DNA of 12,248 nucleotides from NCBI GenBank assembly GCA_964628455.1, contig CAZVPD010000117.1, positions 1 to 12,248 of the forward strand, in the 5' to 3' direction. Each line of letters opens with the position of its first letter. The first letter of the stretch is position 1. Of the stretch, positions 1 to 6,831 are shown piece after piece. Position numbers and translations under genes: made by a program. This DNA comes from JAQVWU01 sp964628455 (GTDB lineage Bacteria > Bacillota > Clostridia > Oscillospirales > CAG-272). Under the pieces are notes generated by a model. That model did not search any database and had not been told where the DNA came from. It worked only from the letters and a program-made list of their open reading frames with translations.

Positions 1-587
1 AGTTTTTCAAACATATTGATAATCTGAGCCTGTATCGAAACATCAAGCGCCGAAATCGGTTCGTCGCAAACAATAAATTCGGGATCAACAGCCAGAGCGC
101 GGGCAATACCGATCCGCTGGCGCTGACCGCCCGAAAATTCATGGGGGAAGCGATTGGCATGTTCGGAGTTTAGTCCCACATGTTCAAGCATGCTTATGAT
201 TTTATCATGTCGTTCAGCTTTACCGGAAGCAAGACGATGAATGTCAATCGGCTCACCGACAATATCGCCGACTGTCATACGCGGGTCGAGGGAGGCATAC
301 GGATCCTGAAATACAATCTGCATTTTACGGCGATACGGAAACATTTTAACTTTTGTTATGTCTTTGCCGTCATAAATGATTCTGCCTGCAGTCGGTTCAT
401 ACAGCCGAAGGAGTGTGCGCCCCGTCGTAGTCTTACCGCAGCCGGATTCACCCACAAGTCCGAGAGTCTCACCCCGTTCGATATAAAAGGATACATCATC
501 GACAGCTTTGACTGTTTTGCGGCTGAATATACCGCTTGTCGCGGAAAAATATTGCTTTAGATGCGAAACTTCGATCATTTTATTCAT
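1..587 (-). CDS. oppF: Oligopeptide ABC transporter ATPase OppF (partial, C-terminus beyond left edge)
   Basis: One of the two ATPase subunits of an oligopeptide/dipeptide importer; it hydrolyses ATP on the cytoplasmic face of the OppB-OppC channel. Only the first 195 residues are in the window, against about 320-330 for the family. Visible in order: Walker A GESGCGKT (46-53), Q-loop in VFQDPYASLDP (Q94), signature FSGGQRQR (151-158) and Walker B FIVCDEP (171-177), with ALD following. The C-terminal oligopeptide/dipeptide domain must lie to the left. The ATG at 587 is preferred because AGGAG lies 7 nt upstream; an in-frame ATG at 578 (fourth codon) is the alternative. The gene overlaps the end of oppD by 8 nt, which suggests translational coupling. 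No sign of damage in the visible part. Confidence 0.93.
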   Translation of the reverse strand, partial: MNKMIEVSHLKQYFSATSGIFSRKTVKAVDDVSFYIERGETLGLVGESGCGKTTTGRTLLRLYEPTAGRIIYDGKDITKVKMFPYRRKMQIVFQDPYASLDPRMTVGDIVGEPIDIHRLASGKAERHDKIISMLEHVGLNSEHANRFPHEFSGGQRQRIGIARALAVDPEFIVCDEPISALDVSIQAQIINMFEK

Positions 588-1587
588 GTTTCGTCTCCTG
601 CGCCTTCTCAAAGGACTCTTTCTGACGAAGCCAGCATGCGGTATAATGTATATCATTTATATAAGTATAAACGGGTTTTTCACGCAGGCAAATTTTCATA
701 CATGACGCGCAGCGCGGCGCGAAAGAACATCCCTGGGGTAATTCAAGCAGGTCAACGGGAGTACCGTCAATCGGTATGAGTTTTTCATGCGCTTCTTCAT
801 TCAATTTCGGAAGGCTGCGCAAAAGGCCTTTGGTATATTCATGTGAAGGATTATAAAATATGTCATCAATAGTGCCGTATTCCACGATTTTTCCGGCATA
901 CATAACCGCGATTTTATCGCATATGCTTGCGACAATACCAAGGTCATGCGTGATCATGATGATCGACATGCCGATTTTTTTTCTGAGATCCATGATCAAT
1001 TCAAGTATCTGCGCCTGAATGGTAACATCAAGCGCTGTCGTCGGTTCGTCTGCGATCAGAAGTTTGGGTTCGCAAGCGAGTGCAATCGCAATCATCACGC
1101 GCTGGCGCATTCCGCCGGAAAGTTCATGAGGATACTGATGAAGCCTTTTTTGTGGTTCGTTGATCCCGACAAGTTCGAGAAGCTCGAGTGCACGATCGTT
1201 GGCTTCTTTTGAACTTTTATTCGTATGAAGCTTTATGACTTCGGTGATCTGATTGCCTATCGTGTAAACCGGATTTAAGCTGGTCATCGGATCCTGGAAG
1301 ATCATACTGACTTCGTTGCCCCGTATTTTACGGAATTCGGATTCGGTAAAACGGTCAATCTGATGACCGTTGAAGGTGATTTCACCGCCTGTCAGGCGCC
1401 CGGGGAAAGAGGTGAGGCCCATAACGGAATAAGCTGTAACCGATTTTCCCGAACCCGACTCGCCCACAATGCCGAGAACCTCACCGTCAGCGAGTTTGAA
1501 AGAAACATCGTTCAGTGCCCTTACTTCCCCCGCCGGCGTAAAAAAGGACAGGCATACATTTTTCATTTCCAGTAATATATTGTTCAT
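580..1587 (-). CDS. oppD: Oligopeptide ABC transporter ATPase OppD
   Basis: ATP-binding subunit of the peptide importer, partner of OppF. Complete at 335 residues, the usual family length. It shows Walker A GESGSGKS (42-49), Q-loop FQDPMTSLNP (Q98), signature LSGGMRQR (156-163), Walker B LLIADEP (176-182) with TALD after it, and H-loop ITHD (H214). The C-terminal oligopeptide/dipeptide (oligo_HPY) domain has a cysteine cluster: C287, C293, C296, C300 and C318. Cysteines in this region bind an iron-sulfur cluster in some characterised Opp/Dpp ATPases, so a cluster is plausible but inferred here. The start at 1587 has a GAGAGG site just upstream. It lies 13 nt after oppC and overlaps oppF, so it is part of one oppBCDF transcript. 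Confidence 0.95.
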   Translation of the reverse strand: MNNILLEMKNVCLSFFTPAGEVRALNDVSFKLADGEVLGIVGESGSGKSVTAYSVMGLTSFPGRLTGGEITFNGHQIDRFTESEFRKIRGNEVSMIFQDPMTSLNPVYTIGNQITEVIKLHTNKSSKEANDRALELLELVGINEPQKRLHQYPHELSGGMRQRVMIAIALACEPKLLIADEPTTALDVTIQAQILELIMDLRKKIGMSIIMITHDLGIVASICDKIAVMYAGKIVEYGTIDDIFYNPSHEYTKGLLRSLPKLNEEAHEKLIPIDGTPVDLLELPQGCSFAPRCASCMKICLREKPVYTYINDIHYTACWLRQKESFEKAQETKHE

Positions 1588-1600
1588 GTTTCCTCTCTTT

Positions 1601-2989
1601 CTAATTCTTTAGCTTCGGATCAAACGCATCACGGAGACCGTCGCCGAATAAGTTGAAAGACAGGATGATGAGCGATATGATGATAGCGGGAGCCAATAAT
1701 CTGTATGGGTAAGACTGCAGACCGCCGATAGCGTCAGACGCCATGGAACCGAGAGAGGGCATCGGTGCGGAAACGCCTAGTCCGATAAAAGACAGAAAAC
1801 TCTCGGTAAAAATAATACCCGGGATCTGAAGAGTGGTAGTGACAATCAGTGTTCCGATACAATTGACAAGCAGGTGACGGCGAATGATACGTCCGCTGGA
1901 TGCTCCCAGTGCCCGCGCAGCCGTAACAAATTCCTGCTCTTTCAAAGAAAGTATTTGCGAACGTACAATACGCGCCATCCCGACCCAATAGAGCAGCGCA
2001 AAAACAATAAAAATACAGATAAGTCCGACACCGATGATATTAATCCAGCCGAACCAGGGTATATTATCGGCAAGTGCCTTCAGCGGATACTTCAATGTGA
2101 CCATTAAAAGGATGATGATCAGTATATCGGGGACAGCGTAAATAATATCGACTACCCGCATCATGATAAGGTCCGTCATTCCGCCGAAATATCCCGCTAT
2201 AGCTCCGTAAAACGATCCGATAAATAAAATCAGAAACGCAGCAATGATCCCGACAATAATCGAAATGCGGCTGCCCATCATAAGCCGGACAACCGTGTCG
2301 CGGCCGAGTGTATCGGTACCTAGAAGATGAGGAAAGATATCTTTCCCTTCCGGTTTAACCAGGTCGATGTTCGGCTGTATAACGACGGTACCCCCGGAGG
2401 GATATCTCTCAGAGTTGACCGGAACCGTTCCGCTTCCTGAATTTGCGTTATATGTAACCGTATATTTTAATTCACCTTCGTTGTTTGGTTTTTCGGTATT
2501 GCCGTAAACAACAGCCGGAACAGAGAAATCAACCTCACCGTTTCCGTCGGCGTCCAACCCCCAAACCGCATAAAGCGTTGTATTTGATTTAATTGTCAGT
2601 AAACTGCCGGCAATTTCTATTTCATTCAGTTCTTCTTCTGTCGTGATGAGCCCGTTTTCCTCTCTGCTCCAGCCTAAAAAAGCCGCGGATTTCATCATTA
2701 AAAGCTCTTTTCCCGAATATTCCAAAGGAGCCAGGTTTTCACTTCCGCGTATTTGCTGCTGATAACTGTAAGGGTACACTTCCGGTCCGATGAAGGCCAG
2801 AAGTGAAATGACAATTATAATCAGGAAGGCGGTCATTGCGATTTTATTTTTGCTGAAACGGCGGATTCCGTCACGCCAGAATCCGATGCTTTCCCGAAGA
2901 ACCGTCAGTTTTTGCTTCTCTGTCTCATCTGCCGGAAGAAAATCGGAAACATCCAGCTGCATGCCGAATAGATTCTTATGTTTATCCAT
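1601..2989 (-). CDS. oppC: Oligopeptide ABC transporter permease OppC with large extracellular insertion
   Basis: Membrane channel subunit of the peptide importer, pairing with OppB. At 462 residues it is well over 100 longer than typical OppC (about 300-340). After a cytoplasmic N-terminus comes TM1 (about 51-68). The canonical HLLGTDTLGRD motif appears only at 221-231, followed by the permease core with the EAA loop (351-376, EQEFVTAARALGASSG) that docks to OppD/OppF, and the usual ending DAFDPKLKN. The extra length is mainly in the first extracellular loop (about 88-219). That loop carries two halves of a Listeria-Bacteroides repeat and an EF-hand-like DADGNGEVDF loop (see the separate entry). 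A second expansion lies near 298-325 between core helices. The reading frame is open throughout and both ends match the family, so this is not a frameshifted fusion. The start at 2989 has a modest GGA site; the gap from oppB is 18 nt. Confidence 0.93.
   Translation of the reverse strand: MDKHKNLFGMQLDVSDFLPADETEKQKLTVLRESIGFWRDGIRRFSKNKIAMTAFLIIIVISLLAFIGPEVYPYSYQQQIRGSENLAPLEYSGKELLMMKSAAFLGWSREENGLITTEEELNEIEIAGSLLTIKSNTTLYAVWGLDADGNGEVDFSVPAVVYGNTEKPNNEGELKYTVTYNANSGSGTVPVNSERYPSGGTVVIQPNIDLVKPEGKDIFPHLLGTDTLGRDTVVRLMMGSRISIIVGIIAAFLILFIGSFYGAIAGYFGGMTDLIMMRVVDIIYAVPDILIIILLMVTLKYPLKALADNIPWFGWINIIGVGLICIFIVFALLYWVGMARIVRSQILSLKEQEFVTAARALGASSGRIIRRHLLVNCIGTLIVTTTLQIPGIIFTESFLSFIGLGVSAPMPSLGSMASDAIGGLQSYPYRLLAPAIIISLIILSFNLFGDGLRDAFDPKLKN
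2333..2689 (-). other. Listeria-Bacteroides (Flg_new/InlB B-repeat)-like domain inserted in OppC extracellular loop
   Basis: OppC residues about 101-219. Residues 104-143 (AAFLGWSREENG ... SNTTLYAVW) resemble the C-terminal half of the Flg_new/InlB B-repeat family, whose repeats typically run from an F-x-GW turn to a closing TLYAxW. Residues 175-219 (YTVTYNANSGSGTVP, then YPSGGTVVI, then LVKPEGKDIF) resemble the N-terminal half, typically a VTYxANGG-like strand, a Y-x-G-turn and a KPG-x-F end. The halves are in the reverse of the normal order, joined by an acidic segment with DADGNGEVDF. By topology the segment is extracellular. The family assignment is by eye from recalled consensus and needs a profile search; the presence of an unusual insertion is certain. 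Confidence 0.7.
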
Positions 2990-3007
2990 TATATTTAATC
3001 CTAAATT

Positions 3008-3925
3008 TTATTTTAATTGGATGCGCGGGTCTATATATTTGTTTATAATATCGACTGCCATATTCATGATTATAATAAGAGAAGCAAGGAAAATCGTAAG
3101 TCCCATAATCATAGGATAATCGCGGTTTATTGTGGAACTGATAAATTCACGTCCGATTCCGGGTATCGTAAAAATCTTCTCCACGACAAAACTTCCTGTC
3201 AGGGTATAAGCGAGCAGCGGTCCCATATATGTCACGACCGGGGTGACGGCATTTCGCAGGGCATGTTTAAACAGAACGACCGACTGATGCAATCCTTTTG
3301 CTCTTGCCGTGCGCATATAGTCCTGTCCCATAACATCCAGCATGGATGAGCGCATCAGACGGGTAATATAAGAAACCGGATAAAATGACAGCGCGATCAA
3401 CGGCATGATATAATTTTTAACAGTAGAAAGCCCGTATGTAGGCAGCCAGCCGAGTTTAACGGAAAATATATACATAAGCACGGTGGATATGACAAAACTC
3501 GGTACGGCAACCCCTGCGCTCGATAACAGGATTATGCAGTTATCAAGCCATTTTCCGCGTTTTAATGCGGCAATACACCCCAGCGGAACCCCCGTGAAAA
3601 AAGCGATGAAAATCGATATGCCGCCCAAACGAGCCGAAACGGGAAATCCTGCAGCTATAATATCGTTGACGGTTCGTCCTCTTTGCTTGAGTGAAGGTCC
3701 GAGATCGCCCTGAAGCAGTTTTACGATATAATTTTTATATTGTATAATCAAAGGTTTGTCAAGTCCGTATTTGGCATTTAAGGCGTCCAGTGTCGCCTGA
3801 CTCGGTGCTTTTTCACTGAGAAAAGGACCGCCGGGGACAAGATACATGACAAAAAAGGTTATCGTCGCCACCAAAAAAATAGTAAGCACCGCCATTAATG
3901 CTCGTTTGATAATATATTTAAGCAA
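3008..3925 (-). CDS. oppB: Oligopeptide ABC transporter permease OppB
   Basis: First gene of the opp operon: channel-forming permease, 305 residues, matching the family (about 306). It has N-terminal TM1 (about 8-30) ending in the typical LVPGGPF, the conserved GDLGPSL segment (73-79), the EAA loop (201-226, QDYMRTARAKGL) contacting the ATPases, and the final IDPRIQLK. The start is a TTG at 3925: GGAAG lies 7 nt upstream, and the next in-frame ATG (residue 11) would remove part of TM1. A consensus promoter lies about 50 nt upstream, giving a leader of roughly 44 nt. No substrate-binding protein gene (oppA) precedes it; it may follow oppF outside the window or be encoded elsewhere. Confidence 0.95.
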   Translation of the reverse strand: MLKYIIKRALMAVLTIFLVATITFFVMYLVPGGPFLSEKAPSQATLDALNAKYGLDKPLIIQYKNYIVKLLQGDLGPSLKQRGRTVNDIIAAGFPVSARLGGISIFIAFFTGVPLGCIAALKRGKWLDNCIILLSSAGVAVPSFVISTVLMYIFSVKLGWLPTYGLSTVKNYIMPLIALSFYPVSYITRLMRSSMLDVMGQDYMRTARAKGLHQSVVLFKHALRNAVTPVVTYMGPLLAYTLTGSFVVEKIFTIPGIGREFISSTINRDYPMIMGLTIFLASLIIIMNMAVDIINKYIDPRIQLK

Positions 3926-3944
3926 TTAATCACTTCCAGTTTGC

Positions 3945-3959
3945 AATTTGTTTTAAATT
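3945..3959. promoter_or_regulatory. Possible CodY-like operator in the opp leader
   Basis: On the minus strand this reads AATTTAAAACAAATT, an AATTT-N5-AAATT inverted repeat located between the predicted transcription start and the oppB TTG. It matches 11 of 15 positions of the known CodY consensus AATTTTCWGAAAATT. opp operons are classic CodY targets in Firmicutes, which is the reason for noting it. In AT-rich DNA such a match can occur by chance, so this is weak. Confidence 0.2.
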
Positions 3960-3975
3960 ATATCACATTGCCACA

Positions 3976-4004
3976 ATTATATAATAATTATAGAACAATG
4001 TCAA
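3976..4004 (-). promoter_or_regulatory. Sigma-A-type promoter of oppBCDF
   Basis: On the minus strand: -35 TTGACA (4004-3999), a 17-nt spacer, then -10 TATAAT (3981-3976). Both hexamers and the spacing are perfect consensus. It lies about 50 nt upstream of the oppB TTG with a predicted start near 3969. A second TATAAT occurs inside the spacer only 6 nt after the -35, too close to be used with it. No other promoter is visible within the tightly spaced opp genes. Confidence 0.8.
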
Positions 4005-4099
4005 GCCATAAATTTATTTTGTTAAAAAAACATGTCGCTTTTGTAAAAATATAAATTCAAGAACAGATCGGATTTATAAAATAATCCGGTTTTCAATGG

Positions 4100-4630
4100 T
4101 CAAAACGCCGGTTCGATGACAAGTTCAAAGGCGAACCGTTCGGCGCCGCAGTTTTCGAAACCGTCACCCAGATAAATAATACCGCAATATTGATAACCGT
4201 TCTTTTTCAACATATTCTGCATCGGCATATTATTACGGTGGGTATCTATTTTAATGCTGAAAACTTTTTTTTGAATGCAAAGATCACGGATCATATTCAT
4301 AAATAAAGAAGCAATTCCGATGCGCTTATCACTTTCGGAAACTGCCAGACGGTGCACGACCGCATAGACTTTGTCGTTCAGCCATTTACCCCCGTATATT
4401 TTTTCGTATGCGGGTTCTTTTTCAAAAGATAATGCCGCTGTCGCGACAATCATATCATCTTTCAGCAGCACATAGGAAATTCCCTTATTTATGTCGCCGG
4501 CAATAACCGACTCATTCGGATAATTGTTTTGCCACTGGTCGATCCCCATATCCCGAAGAGATTTCTGCGCCGAACAAATGATCTCCATCACCCGGCTTAT
4601 GTCCGAATGCGTAGTTTTTCTTAACATCAT
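4100..4630 (-). CDS. GNAT family N-acetyltransferase
   Basis: Predicted acetyl-CoA-dependent N-acetyltransferase of 176 residues, a full-length single GNAT domain, soluble. Residues 30-46 (GIDQWQNNYPNE then AGDI) match the N-terminal part common in small clostridial GNATs. The core strand and pyrophosphate-binding turn are at 92-110 (VHRLAVSESDKRIGIASLF), with KRIGIA in place of the usual Q/R-x-x-G-x-G/A. The tail IDTHRNNMPMQNMLKKNGYQYCG (128-150) is the typical motif B region. The substrate cannot be told from sequence. Its ATG (4630) overlaps the mscS stop as ATGA; a second ATG follows immediately at 4627. The SD is weak (GGA about 11 nt away), so translation is probably coupled to mscS. 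No convincing terminator follows before the opp promoter. Confidence 0.88.
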   Translation of the reverse strand: MMLRKTTHSDISRVMEIICSAQKSLRDMGIDQWQNNYPNESVIAGDINKGISYVLLKDDMIVATAALSFEKEPAYEKIYGGKWLNDKVYAVVHRLAVSESDKRIGIASLFMNMIRDLCIQKKVFSIKIDTHRNNMPMQNMLKKNGYQYCGIIYLGDGFENCGAERFAFELVIEPAF

Positions 4631-5445
4631 ATGCTTTTATCCAGATGAACATCAAGCTGTGGAAAAGGTATTTGTATATAATTCTTGTCAAATTCCTTTT
4701 TTACACTTTCGATCAGATCAAAGTTTACCGTCCAGTAATCACCATTGCCGCACCATACGCGCAACAGAAAAAACAATGCGCTGTCCCCATGTTCTGTCAG
4801 ATAAACAATCGGCTCGGGCTCTTTTAAAACAAGGACATTCTCCGATGCAACGCGCATTAAAATATCTCTGACTTTATCGATGTCGGAATCATAGGATACC
4901 GAGAATTTTAAATCGATCCGGCGCGTGGGCATTGCAGAAACATCGGTCACGATTTGATTGGATATCAAACTGTTTGGAATATGAGTGCGTTTATTATCCG
5001 GGGTCAAAAGAATCGTATAAAACAAATTAATATCTTTTACAATCCCGGTGTTATCTCCGACTATAATAAAGTCGCTGACAGCAATCGGTTTAAAAATAAA
5101 AATAATAAAACCCCCGGCGATATTGCTCAGACTGCCCTGAAGCGCAAGACCGACTGCCAGTCCAACCGAACCCAAAACAGCTATCATCGATGTCATGGGC
5201 ACACCGATAATGGAAGCGACCGTAATGATCAGTATGATCTTTAAAGCATAATCCAGGATGGTTTTAATAAAATGCCGAACTGTCAGGTCCAAAGAGGTAA
5301 ACCATTTGCTTTTGAATAACAATTTAATAACGAACTTAATTAATTTAAATCCGACTATCAATAAAAGAATCGCGCCGATCAAACGAAGACCCTGATCAAG
5401 TGTAAAGGCGGTCAGAGTGTTTATTAATGTTTCCAATAAAGACAT
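4627..5445 (-). CDS. mscS: Small-conductance mechanosensitive channel, MscS family
   Basis: Tension-gated channel in the cytoplasmic membrane that releases solutes on osmotic downshock. At 272 residues it is close to E. coli MscS (286). Three membrane segments fit about 17-44, 62-82 and 86-119. TM3 has the Gly/Ala-rich pore-lining pattern (VLGSVGLAVGLALQGSLSNIAGG, key residues G92, G95, G99, G104, G111). The beta domain follows, with the conserved HIPNSLISNQIV (155-166), and the C-terminal alpha-beta domain ends in the characteristic IPFPQLDVHL. The start at 5445 has GGAG 8 nt upstream; an ATG at 5449 is out of frame and too close to the SD. It is divergent from ilvE and overlaps the GNAT gene by 4 nt. 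I see no clear promoter for it in the AT-rich upstream region. Confidence 0.94.
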   Translation of the reverse strand: MSLLETLINTLTAFTLDQGLRLIGAILLLIVGFKLIKFVIKLLFKSKWFTSLDLTVRHFIKTILDYALKIILIITVASIIGVPMTSMIAVLGSVGLAVGLALQGSLSNIAGGFIIFIFKPIAVSDFIIVGDNTGIVKDINLFYTILLTPDNKRTHIPNSLISNQIVTDVSAMPTRRIDLKFSVSYDSDIDKVRDILMRVASENVLVLKEPEPIVYLTEHGDSALFFLLRVWCGNGDYWTVNFDLIESVKKEFDKNYIQIPFPQLDVHLDKSI

Positions 5446-5546
5446 TCATATCTCTCCTTACAGATATTTATTTTTTCTATTCTTTATTTTAAACGATGAT
5501 TATTACCTTAATATTAATAAAGTTGATTTATGTATATTCAACAATC

Positions 5547-5571
5547 GAAAATTTAATTAAGTGTAATTTTC
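5547..5571. promoter_or_regulatory. Perfect 7-bp inverted repeat, candidate operator between mscS and ilvE
   Basis: GAAAATT (5547-5553) and AATTTTC (5565-5571) are exact reverse complements separated by 11 nt. They lie in the divergent intergenic region, roughly 100 nt upstream of the mscS start and 110 nt upstream of the ilvE -35. The arms equal the half-sites of the CodY consensus but in the opposite order and with a longer spacer, so binding of CodY is only a guess. The remainder of 5446-5741 has no RNA gene, riboswitch or ORF that I can support. Confidence 0.3.
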
Positions 5572-5614
5572 ACATTAAACAAATAAACACATAAAGAGAA
5601 TACCATACAGCCAT

Positions 5615-5624
5615 ATACGCGTAT
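5615..5624. promoter_or_regulatory. 10-bp perfect palindrome ATACGCGTAT
   Basis: A perfect palindrome with a CGCG core in otherwise AT-rich intergenic DNA, about 60 nt upstream of the ilvE -35 element. It could be a transcription factor site. No factor is recognised and the symmetry does not extend beyond 10 bp. Confidence 0.2.
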
Positions 5625-5682
5625 TATTTATGCACAGAATAACAATATGGAGGTATTTATATAAATTGTTTGCAAAAGTATA

Positions 5683-5711
5683 TTGAAAAAAACACGCGTT
5701 TGTATTATAAT
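5683..5711 (+). promoter_or_regulatory. Sigma-A-type promoter of the ilvE operon
   Basis: TTGAAA (5683-5688), a 17-nt spacer, and TATAAT (5706-5711): one mismatch to consensus. The predicted start is near 5718, leaving a leader of about 24 nt with the SD GGAGG at 5731-5735. This short leader rules out a T-box or other leader attenuator from this promoter, and places an upstream in-frame TTG start (5670) before transcription begins. Confidence 0.75.
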
Positions 5712-5741
5712 GTTTCATATAAAATTATTCGGAGGCAAAAA

Positions 5742-6818
5742 ATGCTCAATATAAAAATCGAACCGGCTGCCCGGCGAAAAGAAAAACCCGACTGGAATAA
5801 ACTCGGATTCGGAAATTATTTTACGGATCATATGTTTATCATGGATTATTCGGATACCATAGGCTGGTACGACCCGCGCATCATACCCTTTTCCGATCTT
5901 TCGCTTTCTCCCGCTGCCATGGTTTTTCATTATGCTCAGGAGATGTTCGAAGGGCTGAAGGCATATAAGACGCCGGACGGAAGAATACAGCTGTTTCGTC
6001 CCGAAAAAAACATCGAACGCATGAATAATACAAATGACCGCTTGTGTATTCCGAGGATCAATCCCGAAGACGCTCTTCAGGCTATTTGTGCTATTGTAAA
6101 TTATGACAGGGAATGGGTACCCGATCTGGAGGGTACATCCCTTTATATACGTCCCTTTATCATAGCGACAGACGCCCATCTGGGTGTTCATGTAGCTCAT
6201 ACCTATAAGTTTATCATCATTTTGTCACCTGTCGGCTCCTATTATTCCCAGGGAATAAACCCTGTCAAAATTTATATCGAATCGGAATATGTCCGCGCCG
6301 TGAAGGGCGGGACAGGCCGTGCCAAAGCCGGAGGAAATTATGCGGCATCGCTTATAGGTCAGCAGAAAGCGGAAAAATTAGGTTATGCCCAGGTGTTGTG
6401 GCTCGACGGCGTAGAACATAAATACATCGAAGAAGTCGGTGCCATGAATGTCTTTTTTGTGATCGACGGCGAGGTCATCACCCCTTCTCTGACGGACGGG
6501 AGCATATTGCCGGGTGTGACCCGTGCCTCATGTATTGAACTTCTTCAAAAATGGGGTTATCAGGTTAGGGAAAGAAAAATAACGGTTGCGGAATTATTCG
6601 AAGCCGGAAAATCCGGCAGACTGAGTGAAGGATTCGGAACGGGTACTGCAGCAGTCATTTCACCTATCGGAGAACTGAATAACAACGGCGAGATCATTCA
6701 GCTGAACAATGGTAAAATAGGTTTGATATCGCAGAAATTATATGATAATCTGACAGACATACAGTGGGGAAAAACCGATGACATATTCGGTTGGACTTTA
6801 ACAGTCGGCAACAAATAA
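5742..6818 (+). CDS. ilvE: Branched-chain amino acid aminotransferase (IlvE, type II)
   Basis: PLP-dependent transaminase for the last step of leucine, isoleucine and valine synthesis and the first step of their breakdown, using glutamate/2-oxoglutarate as partner. 358 residues, the length of the BCAT type II (eukaryote-like) group. The Schiff-base lysine is K196 in GRAKAGGNYAASL. E231 in IEEVGAMNVF should bind the pyridine nitrogen, and GTGTAAVISPIG (299-310) forms the phosphate-binding turn. EMFEGLKAY (67-75) and LYIRPFIIAT (134-143) are also typical. The start at 5742 is chosen for GGAGG 6 nt upstream; a 24-codon in-frame extension to a TTG at 5670 runs through the promoter and lacks family similarity. 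First gene of a probable ilvE-rluA-DUF3810 operon. Confidence 0.96.
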   Translation: MLNIKIEPAARRKEKPDWNKLGFGNYFTDHMFIMDYSDTIGWYDPRIIPFSDLSLSPAAMVFHYAQEMFEGLKAYKTPDGRIQLFRPEKNIERMNNTNDRLCIPRINPEDALQAICAIVNYDREWVPDLEGTSLYIRPFIIATDAHLGVHVAHTYKFIIILSPVGSYYSQGINPVKIYIESEYVRAVKGGTGRAKAGGNYAASLIGQQKAEKLGYAQVLWLDGVEHKYIEEVGAMNVFFVIDGEVITPSLTDGSILPGVTRASCIELLQKWGYQVRERKITVAELFEAGKSGRLSEGFGTGTAAVISPIGELNNNGEIIQLNNGKIGLISQKLYDNLTDIQWGKTDDIFGWTLTVGNK

Positions 6819-6831
6819 TCACAAAATAAAG

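Noticed and set aside
180..1575. Several plus-strand open frames of 60-130 codons opposite oppF and oppD
   Set aside because: They are antisense shadows of conserved ABC ATPase genes, with no recognisable domains and no fitting ribosome sites.
1601..2989. The long OppC as a gene fusion, assembly error or frameshift
   Set aside because: A single frame is open with family-like sequence at both ends, and the insertion lies in a solvent-exposed loop with its own domain-like motifs.
4069..4088. Hairpin CGGATT/AATCCG after the GNAT gene as a terminator
   Set aside because: The stem is only 6 bp and AT-rich with an 8-nt loop, and on the minus strand no T-tract follows directly.
5447..5449. ATG at 5449 as the mscS start
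   Set aside because: It is out of frame with the MscS coding sequence and too close to the GGAG site; the ATG at 5445 fits.
5670..5741. In-frame 24-codon upstream extension of ilvE beginning at a TTG
   Set aside because: It runs across the -35 and -10 elements and predicted transcription start, has no family similarity, and the ATG at 5742 has GGAGG at ideal spacing.
5446..5741. T-box or other amino-acid-responsive leader upstream of ilvE
   Set aside because: No T-box antiterminator motif or stable terminator was seen, and the strong promoter leaves only about 24 nt of leader.
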